Origin: Paragorgia papillata
Lineage: Eukaryota > Cnidaria > Anthozoa > Scleralcyonacea > Coralliidae
DNA: 64,000 nt
Direction of reading: 5' to 3'
NCBI GenBank assembly: GCA_035771165.1
Contig: JAWNZC010000091.1
Coordinates: 828,501-892,500, forward strand
The notes below the pieces were generated by a model. The model did not search any database and had not been told where the DNA came from. It saw only the letters and a list, made by a program, of their open reading frames with translations. The position numbers and the translations under genes were made by a program. Below are positions 22,877 to 34,197 of the stretch, piece after piece. Positions within the stretch are counted from its first letter, which is position 1. The number at the start of each line of letters is the position of its first letter.

Positions 22877-23802
22877 TGTTACAAGCAGGCAACCATGCTA
22901 AATCATATCGGATAGTGTATACTTTGAAGGTGAGGGGTGTTGGCAGTCGTGATTATTGATTTATATACTAAAATTTCGAGCTTTTTGAAAGCACAATGTG
23001 ATGGATGGGATGTCTGTAAAGCGATGCCTATTTACGTTTGTGTATTATTTGAAATACAAATTCAGAATGCTATCCAATCAGCTTGCCTGAAGTTCTGATT
23101 ATTCTAATTCGCATAGCTCACAATTATAAACAAGCAAGAAACATGGCGCAAATTCGCCTAAATATAACACTTAGAAGAACAGCCACAACAATCTGAAAAC
23201 TTTTTGTTACAAGCAGACAACCAGCACAGAAATGTAGCTTAGACATTGATCAAGATGAATAGGCCGGTTGCCTTCCGTGTATCACAAGATACTACTGTTG
23301 AACCGGTGAGTTAAATGTCTAAGGATATTATGAGCAATACTATACTTAGTACAAAAGCTCAGCTTTATAACAGTAGATAGATGGCGGTATCGGCAAATTA
23401 CCAAAATAAAACGAAGTAATTTACGAGTATGAGACTTTCCTGTAGCTACCAGATCTAATAAATTTCTGATTCTTGGCAAGCTTACCTTTTTGTGGCCTTT
23501 CTGCGAAGTATTATATTTAGATGTATTCACACCATATTTCTTGTTTGTTTATGATTGTGAGTTATGCGAATTAGGTTAAGCAAAACTAGAGGCACGCTGA
23601 TTGGATACCATTCTGAATTTAGCTAATACAAAAAAACACAAACGTAAATAGGCAGCACTTTACAGATATCCCATCCATCACATTGTGCTTTCAAAAAGCT
23701 CTAAATTTTAGTATATAAATCAATAATTACGGCTGCCAACATCCCTCACCTTCAACGTATACACTATCCGTTGCGATTTAGCATGGTTGCCTGCTTGTAA
23801 CA
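22877..23802. mobile_element. 926-bp foldback element with ~265-bp inverted arms
   Basis: TGTTACAAGCAGGCAACCAT at 22877 returns inverted at 23783-23802, and similarity continues inward for about 265 bp on each side with scattered differences. The ~390-bp centre contains one more copy of the terminal motif (GTTACAAGCAGACAACCAG, about 23206), so the centre may be a second, older element. No transposase frame is present. Confidence 0.8.
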
Positions 23803-23994
23803 ACAAATGCCATCAACGGTGTTTTTGAGACACTTTTATCGAGGTTGGCCGTCCGTCTAAAAGCCTTTGTAAAACTTTTTTTAAACCGTTTAAACGTTTT
23901 GCTTTTGCAAATCCTTTGCAAAGCGTTTGTAAAACGTTTGAACGTTTTTCAGCTAACGCGTTGGTTTTCACTTCATGCGGTCGCAACATGACTT

Positions 23995-24280
23995 TTGAAG
24001 GGCATATTGTTTATTTGTGGCCCGCGTAGTAAGTAAATTTGCGTCCGAGCGGAGCGAGGGGCCACAAATAAACCATATGACCGACAAATGTCATGTAGTT
24101 ATCATTATCATCAATATACAAGGTAAATTAATTTAAAACATACATATTTGTTGCTGACAGATCTTGTTTTTAAGTTGGTCGGTTTTAACAGGCTGCAAAT
24201 GTATTTGTGGCTCGCCTAGTTCGTCATCGGCCCGCCGATTGAGTGCATGTTTTCTAGCGGGCGGTTTGTCATTTGGCCGC
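23995..24280 (+). repeat. dispersed repeat, uninterrupted copy
   Basis: Begins AACATGACTTTTGAAGGGCA and runs to the GCGGGCGGTTTGTCATTTGG region. It matches 31969-32087 joined to 33623-33672 and so supplies the empty site for the hAT-like insertion there. Confidence 0.7.
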
Positions 24281-24805
24281 TGTTAGTTATATTAAGGTGT
24301 ATAATATGAACTTATGAAAATAATTATTGGACTTAAATTTGTTCAAAGCAATAAAATCGATAGGGGAATTGTTTTATAGAGGCCTTATTGGGCTGATTGG
24401 CTGAATAAAGCCGTGTTCCTGTCATATATATATAACTGTATATAAAAATTTAACAGGGCAAGCAAGGTCCACGCCAATGCATACTCGCAGTAAAAGAGAA
24501 ATTCACGTTTATTTAATCTTACTATATATAGGTTTGTAAGTTTAAAAACGTAGATATAATAATTTAAAAACACCTTTATTCAACAAACAAATCATGCGTA
24601 CGCAACCTTTATCTATATTTGGTTAGCGCGTGGCTGCAGGTATTGAAGAGATTTGATTAATATGTCAGAACTCAGGTTCAAAAATGTTTTCATATCTTTT
24701 TCTTGGCAATCATTTCAAATACTGCATACAAAACTGACCCTGATAATCAATAATCATGTGGTTTACTGATTACATTTATCGGATATTTCAATAGAGGATA
24801 TTACA

Positions 24806-24936
24806 CGGTAGCGCGAATATATGGATTTTATCTTCGAGTTGTGAAAACAATATTTTACGAATGAGCGCTAGTAGCGCATGAGTAAAGTACTCTTTATTTT
24901 AATCACGAGAAGATAAAATTCATATCTTCAAGCCAT
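24806..24936. mobile_element. ~130-bp MITE, family with AAGATAAAATTCATAT ends
   Basis: Left end ATATGGATTTTATCTTCGAG is inverted at the right (AGAAGATAAAATTCATATCT). A second copy lies at 50338-50470. Confidence 0.65.
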
Positions 24937-25094
24937 CCTGTACTATTCCTTTTATTATATAGATTAGCCAGCTCTTGGGTAGGAGCGGGAGGTAAGTGAC
25001 GTCATTGATATCTTCACTAGAAAATGTCACTGAATATTCTCTAAAAAAATACTCCCATCTATATAACAATAAGTAGCTTTTGGAGTAAAAAAAA

Positions 25095-25455
25095 GGTTCG
25101 TAATAATACTAAAATTTCAGTTCATTTGAGTTAATCTGTCATAATTTGTAAATGTGGGGTATATTTGACCGATTTAGGGTTTAGGTAATATAGCCTAACC
25201 CAACATGTGGAGCCAATTAGATAGCATTCACTAACTTAGATTGAATATTTTTGTCTGAAATTTCTATTATCGTTCTAAAATCAAAAGTTCGTAATAATAC
25301 TAAAATTTCAGTTCATTTGAGTTAATCTGTCATAATTTGTAAATGTGGGGTATATTTGACCAATATAGGGTTTAGGTAATATAGCCTAACCCGATATGCG
25401 GAGCCAAGATAGGCATTCACTAACTTAGATTGAATATTTTTGTCTGAAATTTTTA
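25095..25455. repeat. tandem duplication, ~191-bp period, two units
   Basis: GTTCGTAATAATACTAAAAT starts the units at about 25096 and 25287. The units are nearly identical with a few indels, so the duplication is recent. Non-coding. Confidence 0.9.
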
Positions 25456-25639
25456 TTAGGTTGGTGGTTCGATACTGACTTGCTGTCTTGAGCTCAATAA
25501 ACGTTTCAGAACTTGAGCTTGACGAAGGCATACAGAACGACAGTTTAGTCCAAAGTGGTAGTTATAATGATTAATTACATGATTGATTGCGCATAATTGT
25601 TTTTAGAATGAATATACTAGCCCAGCTTAGTATCTTGAA

Positions 25640-26008
25640 GTGGAAACCCATGGTAAATACAAGACATGAGTAAAAAGTTTTAAAAAAAATTGACGTTTCG
25701 TTGCTAACGTGCAACATCTTCAGAATAAATTATAACAGCGTTGTCGAGAGTATATATATTTACAAATAGAGTAATTAATTAGTGGCAAAACAATGAAAAG
25801 TGACAAGACCCAGGTCACGAGTTGTCAAGTCACATGGTAGAAATCGTTAGGTGAAATAGTGTTGATCAGTATGGTGAATGTGTGACTGAATGGCAGAAAG
25901 GGCATGGGTGGCCAGTCTCTTACCCGTCAAAGGCAAAATTCCTATGTGCTCTGAGATACGCGTATGTAGATGGCGCCGAGATGCTCCGCAGTATTGACAC
26001 GTGTTAAG
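25640..26008 (-). pseudogene. Penelope-like element 3' fragment with hammerhead-like motif
   Basis: The minus strand reads NTCQYCGASRRHLHTRISEH followed by LPLTGKRLATHALSAIQSHI, the GIY-YIG endonuclease region of a Penelope-like retroelement with the YIG-K-T part deleted. Downstream on the same strand, 25723-25692 forms a hammerhead-like motif: CTGAAGA, T, a GTTGC/GCAAC stem, GAAA, CGTC. Penelope elements are known to carry minimal hammerhead ribozymes. The fragment's upstream side is cut by the MITE at 26009. Confidence 0.6.
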
Positions 26009-26160
26009 CCGGTTTCCACTTGCGAATTTTTTCGCGCGAATCGACATTTCTATTGTAAATACTGAATAGATTTCTAATTAGTTCCAGCCGAGAGCTCATA
26101 AGACAAGAGAAAAATGTCGATTCGTGCGAAAAAATTCGCAAGTGGAAAACTGGCTTTATA
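26009..26160. mobile_element. ~150-bp MITE in Penelope remnant
   Basis: TTAAGCCGGTTTCCACTTGC at the left and GCAAGTGGAAAACTGGCTTTA at the right are inverted arms that extend about 40 bp, through TCGACATTT. Pieces of the same end (AACTGGCTTTATAGACCA) recur in tandem at 36286-36335. Confidence 0.75.
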
Positions 26161-26264
26161 GACCACACGCGATCTCAGAAGCTTGAGAATTCAGTGATTA
26201 CCATTTGGTGTACGAATTCAAATTAATACTTTTTTAAAATTTTTAATTGTCATTAATTAATAAC

Positions 26265-27194
26265 TTATGCGTTACGTAGAACTACCAAATTTCCATACGT
26301 TTCAGATGATAATTCTTGGCCATCCCACAGACGCTGACAAAATTCATTCACGCACCCCCGGATTCTTTTAACAATTACTGCACCGTTTGGGATATGACAG
26401 TGGCTGTCAATAAAAAGAATAGATGGTGGACGTAAAACACAGAAGACTTATCAGAAATAGTAAAAACAGCTACTTTGTTGGCTGAATCATCAAGTAACAG
26501 TTCAAGTTGTGCTGCAACAGTAGACGGACGGTACGAATCGACAAGACGTACAGGCAAGGGACTATCTGGAGTCAAAGGGACGATTCCTGATAAAATGTCA
26601 CATGCTTCTTTAGTCGACAGGTAACGAGATGGCAAGTTCTGACGAAAGTCATCGTAAACCTTATTTCCCAACTCCATACAACGAACAAGAAGACAGCCAT
26701 ATTGGAGAAAGGGGTCCAGTATCTGGATATTGAATCTGTTGCGTCTGAACTACGTGACCAATTATTAATGCTATTAGGCCACAAGCGCTGCTGCCATTCC
26801 GTCCACCGATGCTACCTTGGTTGATCTCAAAAGGAAGTTTCCATATGATGCAATGACCGTCATGAACGTCGGCATTAATAACATCGGGATAAACGCTCTC
26901 GTCAGCAGTATCAGTTAAGTTGTCTAAGTTGATAGACACAACATCTACACTACTTTCATCTTCGTCAAGAGAGTCATCTTCATCTTCGTTGACACCTTCT
27001 TCGTCACTGACACTGGCATTCAAGGCTAATTCTAATTTGTCAAGGATACTTTGGGACAATTTACTATCTAAAACATCCCTGAATATATCCACTCCGAACG
27101 ATAGTTGGTTTACGGCGTAATCGATACCTCTCCGTAACAGCGCCATTTTACCTCTAACAATTGACATCTCACTTGAATTCAAATAGTATTTCCC
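26265..27194 (-). pseudogene. C-terminal peptidase-like domain of KDZ copy 2
   Basis: The exon opens after an AG with GKYY, exactly as its counterpart at 61276 opens with GKYC. It contains LLRRGIDYAVNQLSFGVDIF, an acidic linker, WKLPFEINQGSIGGRNGSSA-C-GLIALIIGH, then after a one-base shift near 26690 CMELGNKVYDDF and LVDSYRPSTVAAQLE, and after a second shift near 26435 the closing segment ILFIDSHCHIPNGAVIVK and YGNLVVLRNA. A Cys in an N-G-S-S-x-C turn followed much later by D-S-H-C-H suggests a papain/OTU-like cysteine peptidase fold; that is inference from motif order. Two frameshifts make it a pseudogene. Confidence 0.65.
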
Positions 27195-28194
27195 CTACAA
27201 AAAAATATTTAAAAAAAACATAATTCACAATTTTAGGACGAGGTTGTCTGATATCGTGATTTGTCAGTGGCAAGCAAGTAAATTATATGACGATATCAAA
27301 GGCAGAGGAAAATAATTAAACTGCGGTACTCTGACAAATCACGATATTTTGTTTTTATTACGTTAATTGTTTTTTTATTGGAATAATTTTATTATAATAT
27401 GAGCAGGCATTTATTTCTTTGAAAGTGACATAGCGATCCCTTATTAGACAATAATTAAAAGAATTAAGAAAAAGATATATATCAACCATGATGGAAATGC
27501 ACTTCATTGTCATACCGGATACAATCTGATATCATCTTCAACTTCATCTTCATCAATATTCACGTCACATCTTGGGGTAACGTCTAATAAAATATAAAGC
27601 ATTATTTATAAATTGTGGCATAAAAACATTGATATTTGGAATCATGTGTTATTATTGATATAAAATAACTGAACGTATATAACCAATGCATTAAACAGTT
27701 AAATAGTCATTTATAGTTTAATAGTTATTTAAAAAATGTGATGTCAATTGCTGTTGTTGCCGTTTTAAATTGGGAATTACGACGTCTTTGTAGTAGTGCA
27801 GATAGTTCTCTCCATTTCTTTTCTCACTATATCAATTTCTTCCTTATATCTTCTTCGTTCCATTTCATGTTCTGCCACCGACTTCTTTACACGAACAGGG
27901 GTTCCTTAAAATGATGATAATTTAATCGACATAGTTGGTAATGGGTCTGAATGCAAGTGGATGGCAGTGTTAGCAAAAATACGAAAGGAAAATTTAGACA
28001 ATCATGAACAGTTATAAAAGTCATAAAGTTTGAAAAAGAAATAAAAAATGAATGAACATATCAACTAGAAGTAATGCGTAATTCAATTTGTAGAAGAAAC
28101 AATTAAGCTCAGTGAGCAGCAGTGTTTTCTCAGATTCATCAAAACACAAGGAGTTATATTAGCCGAATGTTTTAAATCTGATAAATAGAGAAAA

Positions 28195-28315
28195 ATACAT
28201 GGATGTGCGGAAATATGACATTTATTTCGAGTGGCCGTGATATCTCTAAAAAAGCGAACAAGTGAGATACCCTGTTCAACACGAGAAACAATTTCATATT
28301 TCCAAACATACATGT
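28195..28315. mobile_element. ~120-bp MITE, TACATGGATGTG family
   Basis: TACATGGATGTGCGGAAATA and the inverted TTTCCAAACATACATGTA bound the element. A second copy with ATGGATGCTTGAAAAATG / TTTCCACACATCCAT ends lies at 40348-40473. Confidence 0.65.
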
Positions 28316-29173
28316 ATTGTTCTGTTTATTATATAAAAAAATAGTCCTATTGCCCCCACAAAAATAGTGCAGTATACTCTAATGCGTTTTATGATAATTT
28401 GACACATATGAGATTATCATGAATAATCACACATGTGAGGTTATCGATTTTATTAGCAGCGGAAAAATCAATAAACCACTCTATTTTATATAATAAATAA
28501 GATAAAACACTGCTGCTAGTATTTTGTTTGACTTCAACAACGACCCATTTCTTCGCAAAGATCTAGATGTAAAGTGGATAGGTGTATGTACTAAAAATTC
28601 ATATATAGTTTCTCTCGTGCTCAGGCTGCCATGGAAACTTTCCATACTCTACATCTGCCATCTCCAAGTGACATGATGGTCTTAGAAAGTTACAGTCAGA
28701 AACAAATTCCTTTAATGCTGTTTGACTAAATGAAATCTTTCTGCGAAGGCGAGTTAGCTGCTTGGAAGACCCTTTAAGAAAACAAAAAATAAAATAAAAA
28801 GCAAACTAATACATTAGGATATAACAAAAACATTAACAGTAACAACAAAAACAACAACAACACTATATGTAAACTATTCTAATGCCTACTGATCGTTTTT
28901 CCAGCCCTAGTTCCTTTAAATGTTATCTTAGGCGGGTTTATTTCTCTCTGGTTACAACGAACATGCTGGGCATTCCATCCAGTTTTTGTTTTCAAGTTTG
29001 TCCAGCTCAAATTTACAAAACTTCCACTCCTTAAATGCCCTGTTCAATGTTGGTATGTTTATGGTTCCAGTCTACAGCAAAAGTGTAACATGATCACCAT
29101 GTATGACTCAATTCCTTGAATAGAATTTAAAGCATTTTGAGATGAGATAAATAGGAATAGGTTTCGTTGTATT

Positions 29174-29244
29174 GCATTGACTGGGAATTTAACCCAGACC
29201 GGCCGCTTTGAAAGCTACAATGCTAACCATTACACCATCAATGC
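29174..29244 (-). tRNA. tRNA-like cloverleaf (71 nt), glycine-tRNA-like, anticodon UCA; probably pseudogene
   Basis: The minus strand folds as a full cloverleaf: acceptor GCATTGA/TCAATGC (7 perfect pairs), D arm with wobble pairs, anticodon arm GTAGC-TTTCAAA-GCGGC (one mismatch), and T arm CTGGG-TTAAATT-CCCAG (5 perfect pairs). The backbone resembles tRNA-Gly(UCC), but the anticodon reads UCA and the T loop lacks the conserved C56. The box B is therefore weakened, and I favour a tRNA pseudogene or SINE head over a working opal suppressor. Confidence 0.45.
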
Positions 29245-29880
29245 ATATTTTATCAATGCAAAATATTACATTACAAAATGATATAAATAGTCTTGTATGT
29301 AAATAAAAAATATGTATATATACATAGTATGTACATACAATATGAGTGGACAGGTTGTATCAAATAACAAAACATTTTCTGTAGGGGTGGAGTTATGGAT
29401 ATTTTCTACAATACAGTGTAAAATTTCTTACAAATGAGCCAGAATATATCATAAGAAATAAATAAAAAATAGAAGAGACAATATCTATTGTAATCTCTAC
29501 ATGTACCTGTACATTAATTTTCAGTAAGTTTGCTGTGAAACCTTTATTGACAGTTACATAACATTTAACTAAAGTCCAGATTGTTGCATAGACTTACCCT
29601 GCCATGGTTCAAGAAAAGTCCTGAAGACCAAATACAAAGGATCTTTCAGATGCACCAGGCATTCTTTTTTGTAGGTTGTCCCAATAGTCAAACAAGTCTT
29701 GGTGAAATAGATGATGGTGTTCCAGGCCAAAATAAATTTTCGATGCAACCTTCAATAGTAATTTGGCAAGGAAGCTCTCCAAAGCAGGAAAGACATTTGA
29801 AAGATGATACAACATCAAGTTCGTATCTGCCTGCAATATTAAAATTATTACATTTTTAAAAATAGAGTTTTTAAAAGTTT

Positions 29881-29915
29881 GAGCTTTCGACTACAGTTCT
29901 TTGAGTCTTCATCAG
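29881..29915 (-). ncRNA. hammerhead-like motif (Penelope-associated)
   Basis: CTGATGA, A, stem GACT/AGTC around an 11-base loop, GAAA, GCTC. The AGCT within the GAAAGCTC end is self-complementary, as in minimal hammerheads that work as dimers. It lies next to a GIY-YIG Penelope fragment on the other strand. Stem I is only about 2 bp, so activity is unproven. Confidence 0.4.
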
Positions 29916-30019
29916 AATGTGGGGGTTATCATGTGAGAAATGTTTATATTCATGTCTCCCTGTGACAGTAATCGCTGTGAACATCTGATTTGTTGTCTGT
30001 TGGGGTTGTCGTAATTTGC

Positions 30020-30550
30020 TGTTGTCTCAGGTTCAGTTAAAGGTTCGGTGGTGGGTTTTCTTTTACAGATTACTTAGACAGTACGGCATAGAAGTAGCTA
30101 CAAACTTTCCACCAACTTCACAAAATACAGTTGACAGAGACAAAACTATCAACACAGACCAACACAACACCATATATATGTTTCTGTGTCGTGACTGTCC
30201 ACAACACTACATGTAGAAGAAACAGCAAAGAAGTGGAAACACGCCTAACAGAACATCCCAACGCCATCATGCAAACAACATGACCTTAAGTCTCTCCCTG
30301 CAAACCATGCAGATGACTACAGACATTCCTTCAACTGGTCTCAAACGAAAATACTTGGACAAGCAACAACACGACACACACGGGGATTCAAAGAAGCCTG
30401 GCACAGCATGGACATGTCTACCTTCAACAGACACATCGACATTCCCACTATCTACCAACAACTTAAACACACTCAACATCTCTTCATTCTTCAACATCTC
30501 TCCTGACCAAACTTCTATATCTAGTACCAAAATTCAGACCACCGCAATTA
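30020..30550 (+). pseudogene. Penelope-like element GIY-YIG fragment
   Basis: Across frameshifts the plus strand reads DQHNTIYMFLCRDCPQHYM, then a degraded helix with LTEHPNAIMQ, and SFNWSQTKILGQATTRHTRG followed by FKEAWHSMDMSTFNRHIDIP in another frame. This is the GIY-YIG endonuclease part of a Penelope-like element, which cuts the insertion site. It is truncated on both sides and sits inside KDZ copy 2, between the exons corresponding to the CxC cluster and the GRYELD segment. Confidence 0.7.
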
Positions 30551-30768
30551 CATGTACAAGAAATCCCACTACCGAACCTTTTTGTATGTGTGTATATACC
30601 GGTACTGTAGTAAGTTTAACTATTTACCTCTTAATGTTATCACAATAACTTGGCTAGCACTGAATATTGTATCAAAGCAATGACCACTCTCACCACAAAA
30701 TAGGCATTCCTTTGGTTGGTGGTAAATTGGAACTGGCCTTTCTATATTCAATAAATCTAACAAAAAAG

Positions 30769-30926
30769 TCTATAGGCCAACCTATAGGATTCTATAGGCA
30801 ATTGGAACATTTCCTATAGGCGACCTATAGGAATACAAGCCTATAGGCGACCAACCTATATATCTCTATAGGCACCGAGTGCTTCTATAGGCAATTGGAA
30901 CGTTTTCTATAGGTTGCCTATAGATT
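30769..30926. repeat. cluster of CTATAGG / CCTATAG words
   Basis: More than a dozen CTATAG cores, many as CCTATAGG, are spaced irregularly over about 155 bp, with the phrase CTATAGGCAATTGGAAC occurring twice. The word is its own complement, so the cluster can pair in many registers. No coding content. Confidence 0.75.
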
Positions 30927-31348
30927 TTTTTCATGAGGGACAGACCATATATATTTCAGGAGAGCACTGATAAACTTAAGTTTGATGACATTTTATACCA
31001 GCTAGGTTTCTTGGTGCAAACTATTGGTGCACTCATTTTTATAAAAATTTTAATCTGTAGTTATTTAGTTTCCAGCAGCATTTTTTAACATGGAGTAGTT
31101 GAACATTTCAAGAAAAACTGTAGAATGTAGTAAAATGATCCTTCCTTATTCCACAATTTGAACACTAGACAATGTCTGCAAAATTTAACTTACTAATAGT
31201 AATAAAGTTTCCACCATTGTCTATACCAGTGGTTGGCTGAACATATTCATAGTATCTTGAATGGAAAACTTCTCTGTCATGAAATGGCAGCATTTTATGT
31301 TGCTCCAAATCACAACCCCCACAAAAGTTTTGCCCTTGAAAACATTGC

Positions 31349-31603
31349 CTACATCCTCACCACTACTGGCCTCTCCTGGCAGATATGGGACACATTTTCA
31401 GATTGACCTTGTAAATGCAGCATTGTCTTAAAAATCCTTGGCCTAATTGACTCCCAGTTTAAGTTTACATTGAACATTCTTCTTTTCCATAACATGGTTT
31501 TTTCCCTTCCAGTACAACTCTCTATAAACTTGTTCGTTGTATTAATAAGGTCATTCAGTGTATCTAGAGTATAATTATAAACAAATAGTATATGTTGATA
31601 CAA
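31349..31603 (-). pseudogene. KDZ copy 2, CxC-type exon
   Basis: The segment VNLNWESIRPRIFKTMLHLQ matches SSNVNWKSCRPKIFEAMISN in copy 1. The cysteine cluster downstream is degraded; CHFMTEKF-type remnants can still be read in another frame near 31270. Confidence 0.55.
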
Positions 31604-32087
31604 CTTAAGGTTGCTAAATACAAGTTTCTTTATATATAGATTTTTTTCTACTTGCCTGGTGTGGTTTGTCCCTTATAATGAGCACAAAAAAGTGAAAATA
31701 AGTTGTCTAACTGTTTAAGTTTTAGTAAACAGTACAAATACTACCAGGTACAGTAGAAAACAATTTCTGGAGCACAATAAATATTTCAAAAAGTAAATCA
31801 AGACTTATTGTTAACCCATTCTTGCCTGGGGGACAACCTTTATTATTTTGTTCTGGCTAATGCTAAACAATCGATTCAAGAAAGAAGAGGCTGGTTGAGG
31901 CTGGCATAGGCAGAAATAAGTGAAAATAAAATGCAAATATATAATATTATATTTGTTAATAAGGCAATAACATGACTTTTGAAGGGCATATAGTTTATTT
32001 GTGGCCCGCATAGTAAGATAACATATTAGATCTTGTTTTTAACTTGGTTGTTTTTAACGGGCTGCAAATGTATTTGCCTGGTTCATC

Positions 32088-33614
32088 CAGGGGCGGATCT
32101 AGGGGTAGTCAAACCGATCACGCGACTAAGGTAAAAATTGCAAAATTAACGCAGTTAATTAATTAAGTTAATTAATTCAAACTGCGGTCCATAGCAAAGA
32201 CATTAATATTCAAAATGTGTAGTCCAGTTATCAAGTTTCATACAGCAAGGCCTTCGATAAAGTAATATATCAAGTCACAGAACAGCGGTCTTGCGCGTGA
32301 GTTTTGATCGTTCTGTAGTCTGATTCCAGCCATGCGATTGGCCAATTTGCTTTTTGATCGATCTGTGGGGGTTCTGATCGGTTTGTGGATCAGGGGCTCG
32401 TATACAAGCTATCCGATTGGCTAATTTAAAAAATATCTGAATTCTCATTGGCTACATTTTTTGATCGATCATATGCATCAGCTTCAGTGTATACGGCATG
32501 ATTCTATAGCCTTTCTGATCGCAGCTTGAACGCGAAGGCTCAATTTCAAGTGCCACAGAAATATAAAAGCGAAATAGCGAATATACTGCAATGTCCTGTA
32601 GTATTTACGAGACTGTGCAGTCCGCGTTTGAGAGAAACGATCGGCCATATCTTCAAGATGTTTACGCTGATCTGATGAAGCGAATCGACGTATGTTCGAG
32701 AAAGGAAAAACAAGTCTTGTACAACCATAAAGTAAATATATTCTATTTTAACTAAATTCGACTCTTCTTATAATAGTTTTGGACTTGTATTAACCGAACA
32801 ATCTGTGCGCCATGCCCGGCTGGCATGATCGTTTATGAAATCAGCATATTACTGCGGTCAAAAGTTTATTAATATTAAATATTTCACTTATATACCGCGA
32901 ACCCAGCCCGGCCAGCCGAACCAATATATACTGTAGTGTAGGCATTTTGTTTATGCTTTTTGTCGCCTGATATTAGTTTAAGATTTTGATTTGGATATCT
33001 ATTATCCATATAATGTATAGGGACTGTGTCAGTGTGTCTTGTTGACTTGTTAGACCACATGGCTTTGTGTAATACGATCTCTAGTTTTTTATCTATGAAA
33101 ATAATATAATCTCGTTGCATTACAAATTTTTGGTACGTTTTTATCTTTCCTTGCAAAGAATCAGATGTTCAGTTGAGTTTATCAATTTAATCTGAATAGG
33201 ATTAAGTTAGGTTGGAATAGGTTTTAGCCTTTTAGGTTGGAATAGGTTTTAGGTTAGGACTTAGGTTAGGTGGGGGTATTAGGGTGGGGGGTATTTAAAA
33301 GGGTTGCAATAGACTGGGATGGTGTTACAAATTGAGGAATTTCACATCCACGAAATGTCCCATATAGTCACCCATTTCTAACCAAACTCCTTTTGCTTCG
33401 TGGCAAAGGTGTGAAAGGCAGGTGTCTGGCGCCTTAAACCAGTTTGCTCTTTTTTGGCCTTCCAAAGGCTGTCCATGTCGGAATCACAGGCATGTTGCAT
33501 GAAAATCCCGAAAAAGATCTAGTGTGGGTATTAATAACTAATCATACCCCCCCCCCCGAATGTTCACAAACGAAAATTTTGACTAACGTACGAAAAATCC
33601 TGGATCCGCCCCTG
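32088..33614. mobile_element. 1,527-bp hAT-like element with 8-bp target duplication
   Basis: Ends CAGGGGCGGATCTAGG and CCTGGATCCGCCCCTG are inverted and of the classic hAT form. The flanks carry an exact 8-bp duplication GGTTCATC (32080-32087 and 33615-33622). No transposase is evident, so it is non-autonomous. Inside are a T/A-rich part, a poly-C run near 33548-33559, and a small exon-like frame at 32591. Confidence 0.9.
32591..32731 (+). CDS. small exon-like frame inside the hAT-like element
   Basis: An ATG at 32591 lies 28 bp after a TATAAA-like box and opens 47 codons (MSCSIYETVQSAFERNDRPY, ending VLYNHK) directly before GTAAAT, a good splice donor. A 45-bp candidate intron with an AG at 32776 would join it to 30 further codons before a stop. 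I do not recognise the protein. It may be the first exon of a captured or element-encoded gene, or chance. Confidence 0.3.
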
Positions 33615-34197
33615 GGTTCATCATCAGCCTGCCACTTGAGTGTTTTCAAGAGGGCAGCTTATCATTTTGCCATGTATATTGATGATAATAGTAAATAATG
33701 AGACTAATTCAAACTATGTTCAAACTCACAATTTGTAGACTGATAAATGTGCACTACCTAATTACATCATAAAATGCACCCAATACCTTTCTTACCATTA
33801 CAATACCAAAACATAAACTACTGTAATAAGTGTATTAAACTGTACATGTAATTACACGCATTTTAAAAATTGTTCCATATTTGATCTCTACAAAAATTTG
33901 CTGTTATCTGAGGTAATCTGCGAATCTTTATTATTTTATTGTAATGTAAAACAATTTTTATAATCAGCAGAGGGTATTAGGGAAGGTTACGGCTAACCCT
34001 ACAAGCAGCCTAGCACTAATTGTATAATGTTACATGTACATGTACTGTGTACAATGTGTACATGCATGTATATTTTAATACATGTAATCATGTATACATA
34101 TCAAGCCATACTCCCAAATAACTCCTGTCAGATAATTCAAAAGTGAATGTATATCTTAATCAAATAAAAAAAATTAAAATATGCCTGTAGTACGTAC

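Larger units (their letters stand above)
31969..33672 (+). repeat. dispersed repeat, copy split by hAT-like insertion
   Basis: Outer parts 31969-32087 and 33623-33672 are homologous to the continuous copy at 23995-24280. The break is at GGTTCATC, which is duplicated around the insertion. Confidence 0.7.

Noticed and set aside
29609..29836. Independent small gene on the minus strand
   Set aside because: It is the KDZ exon equivalent to 56338-56582, shown by DYWDNLQKRMPG-SERSFV.
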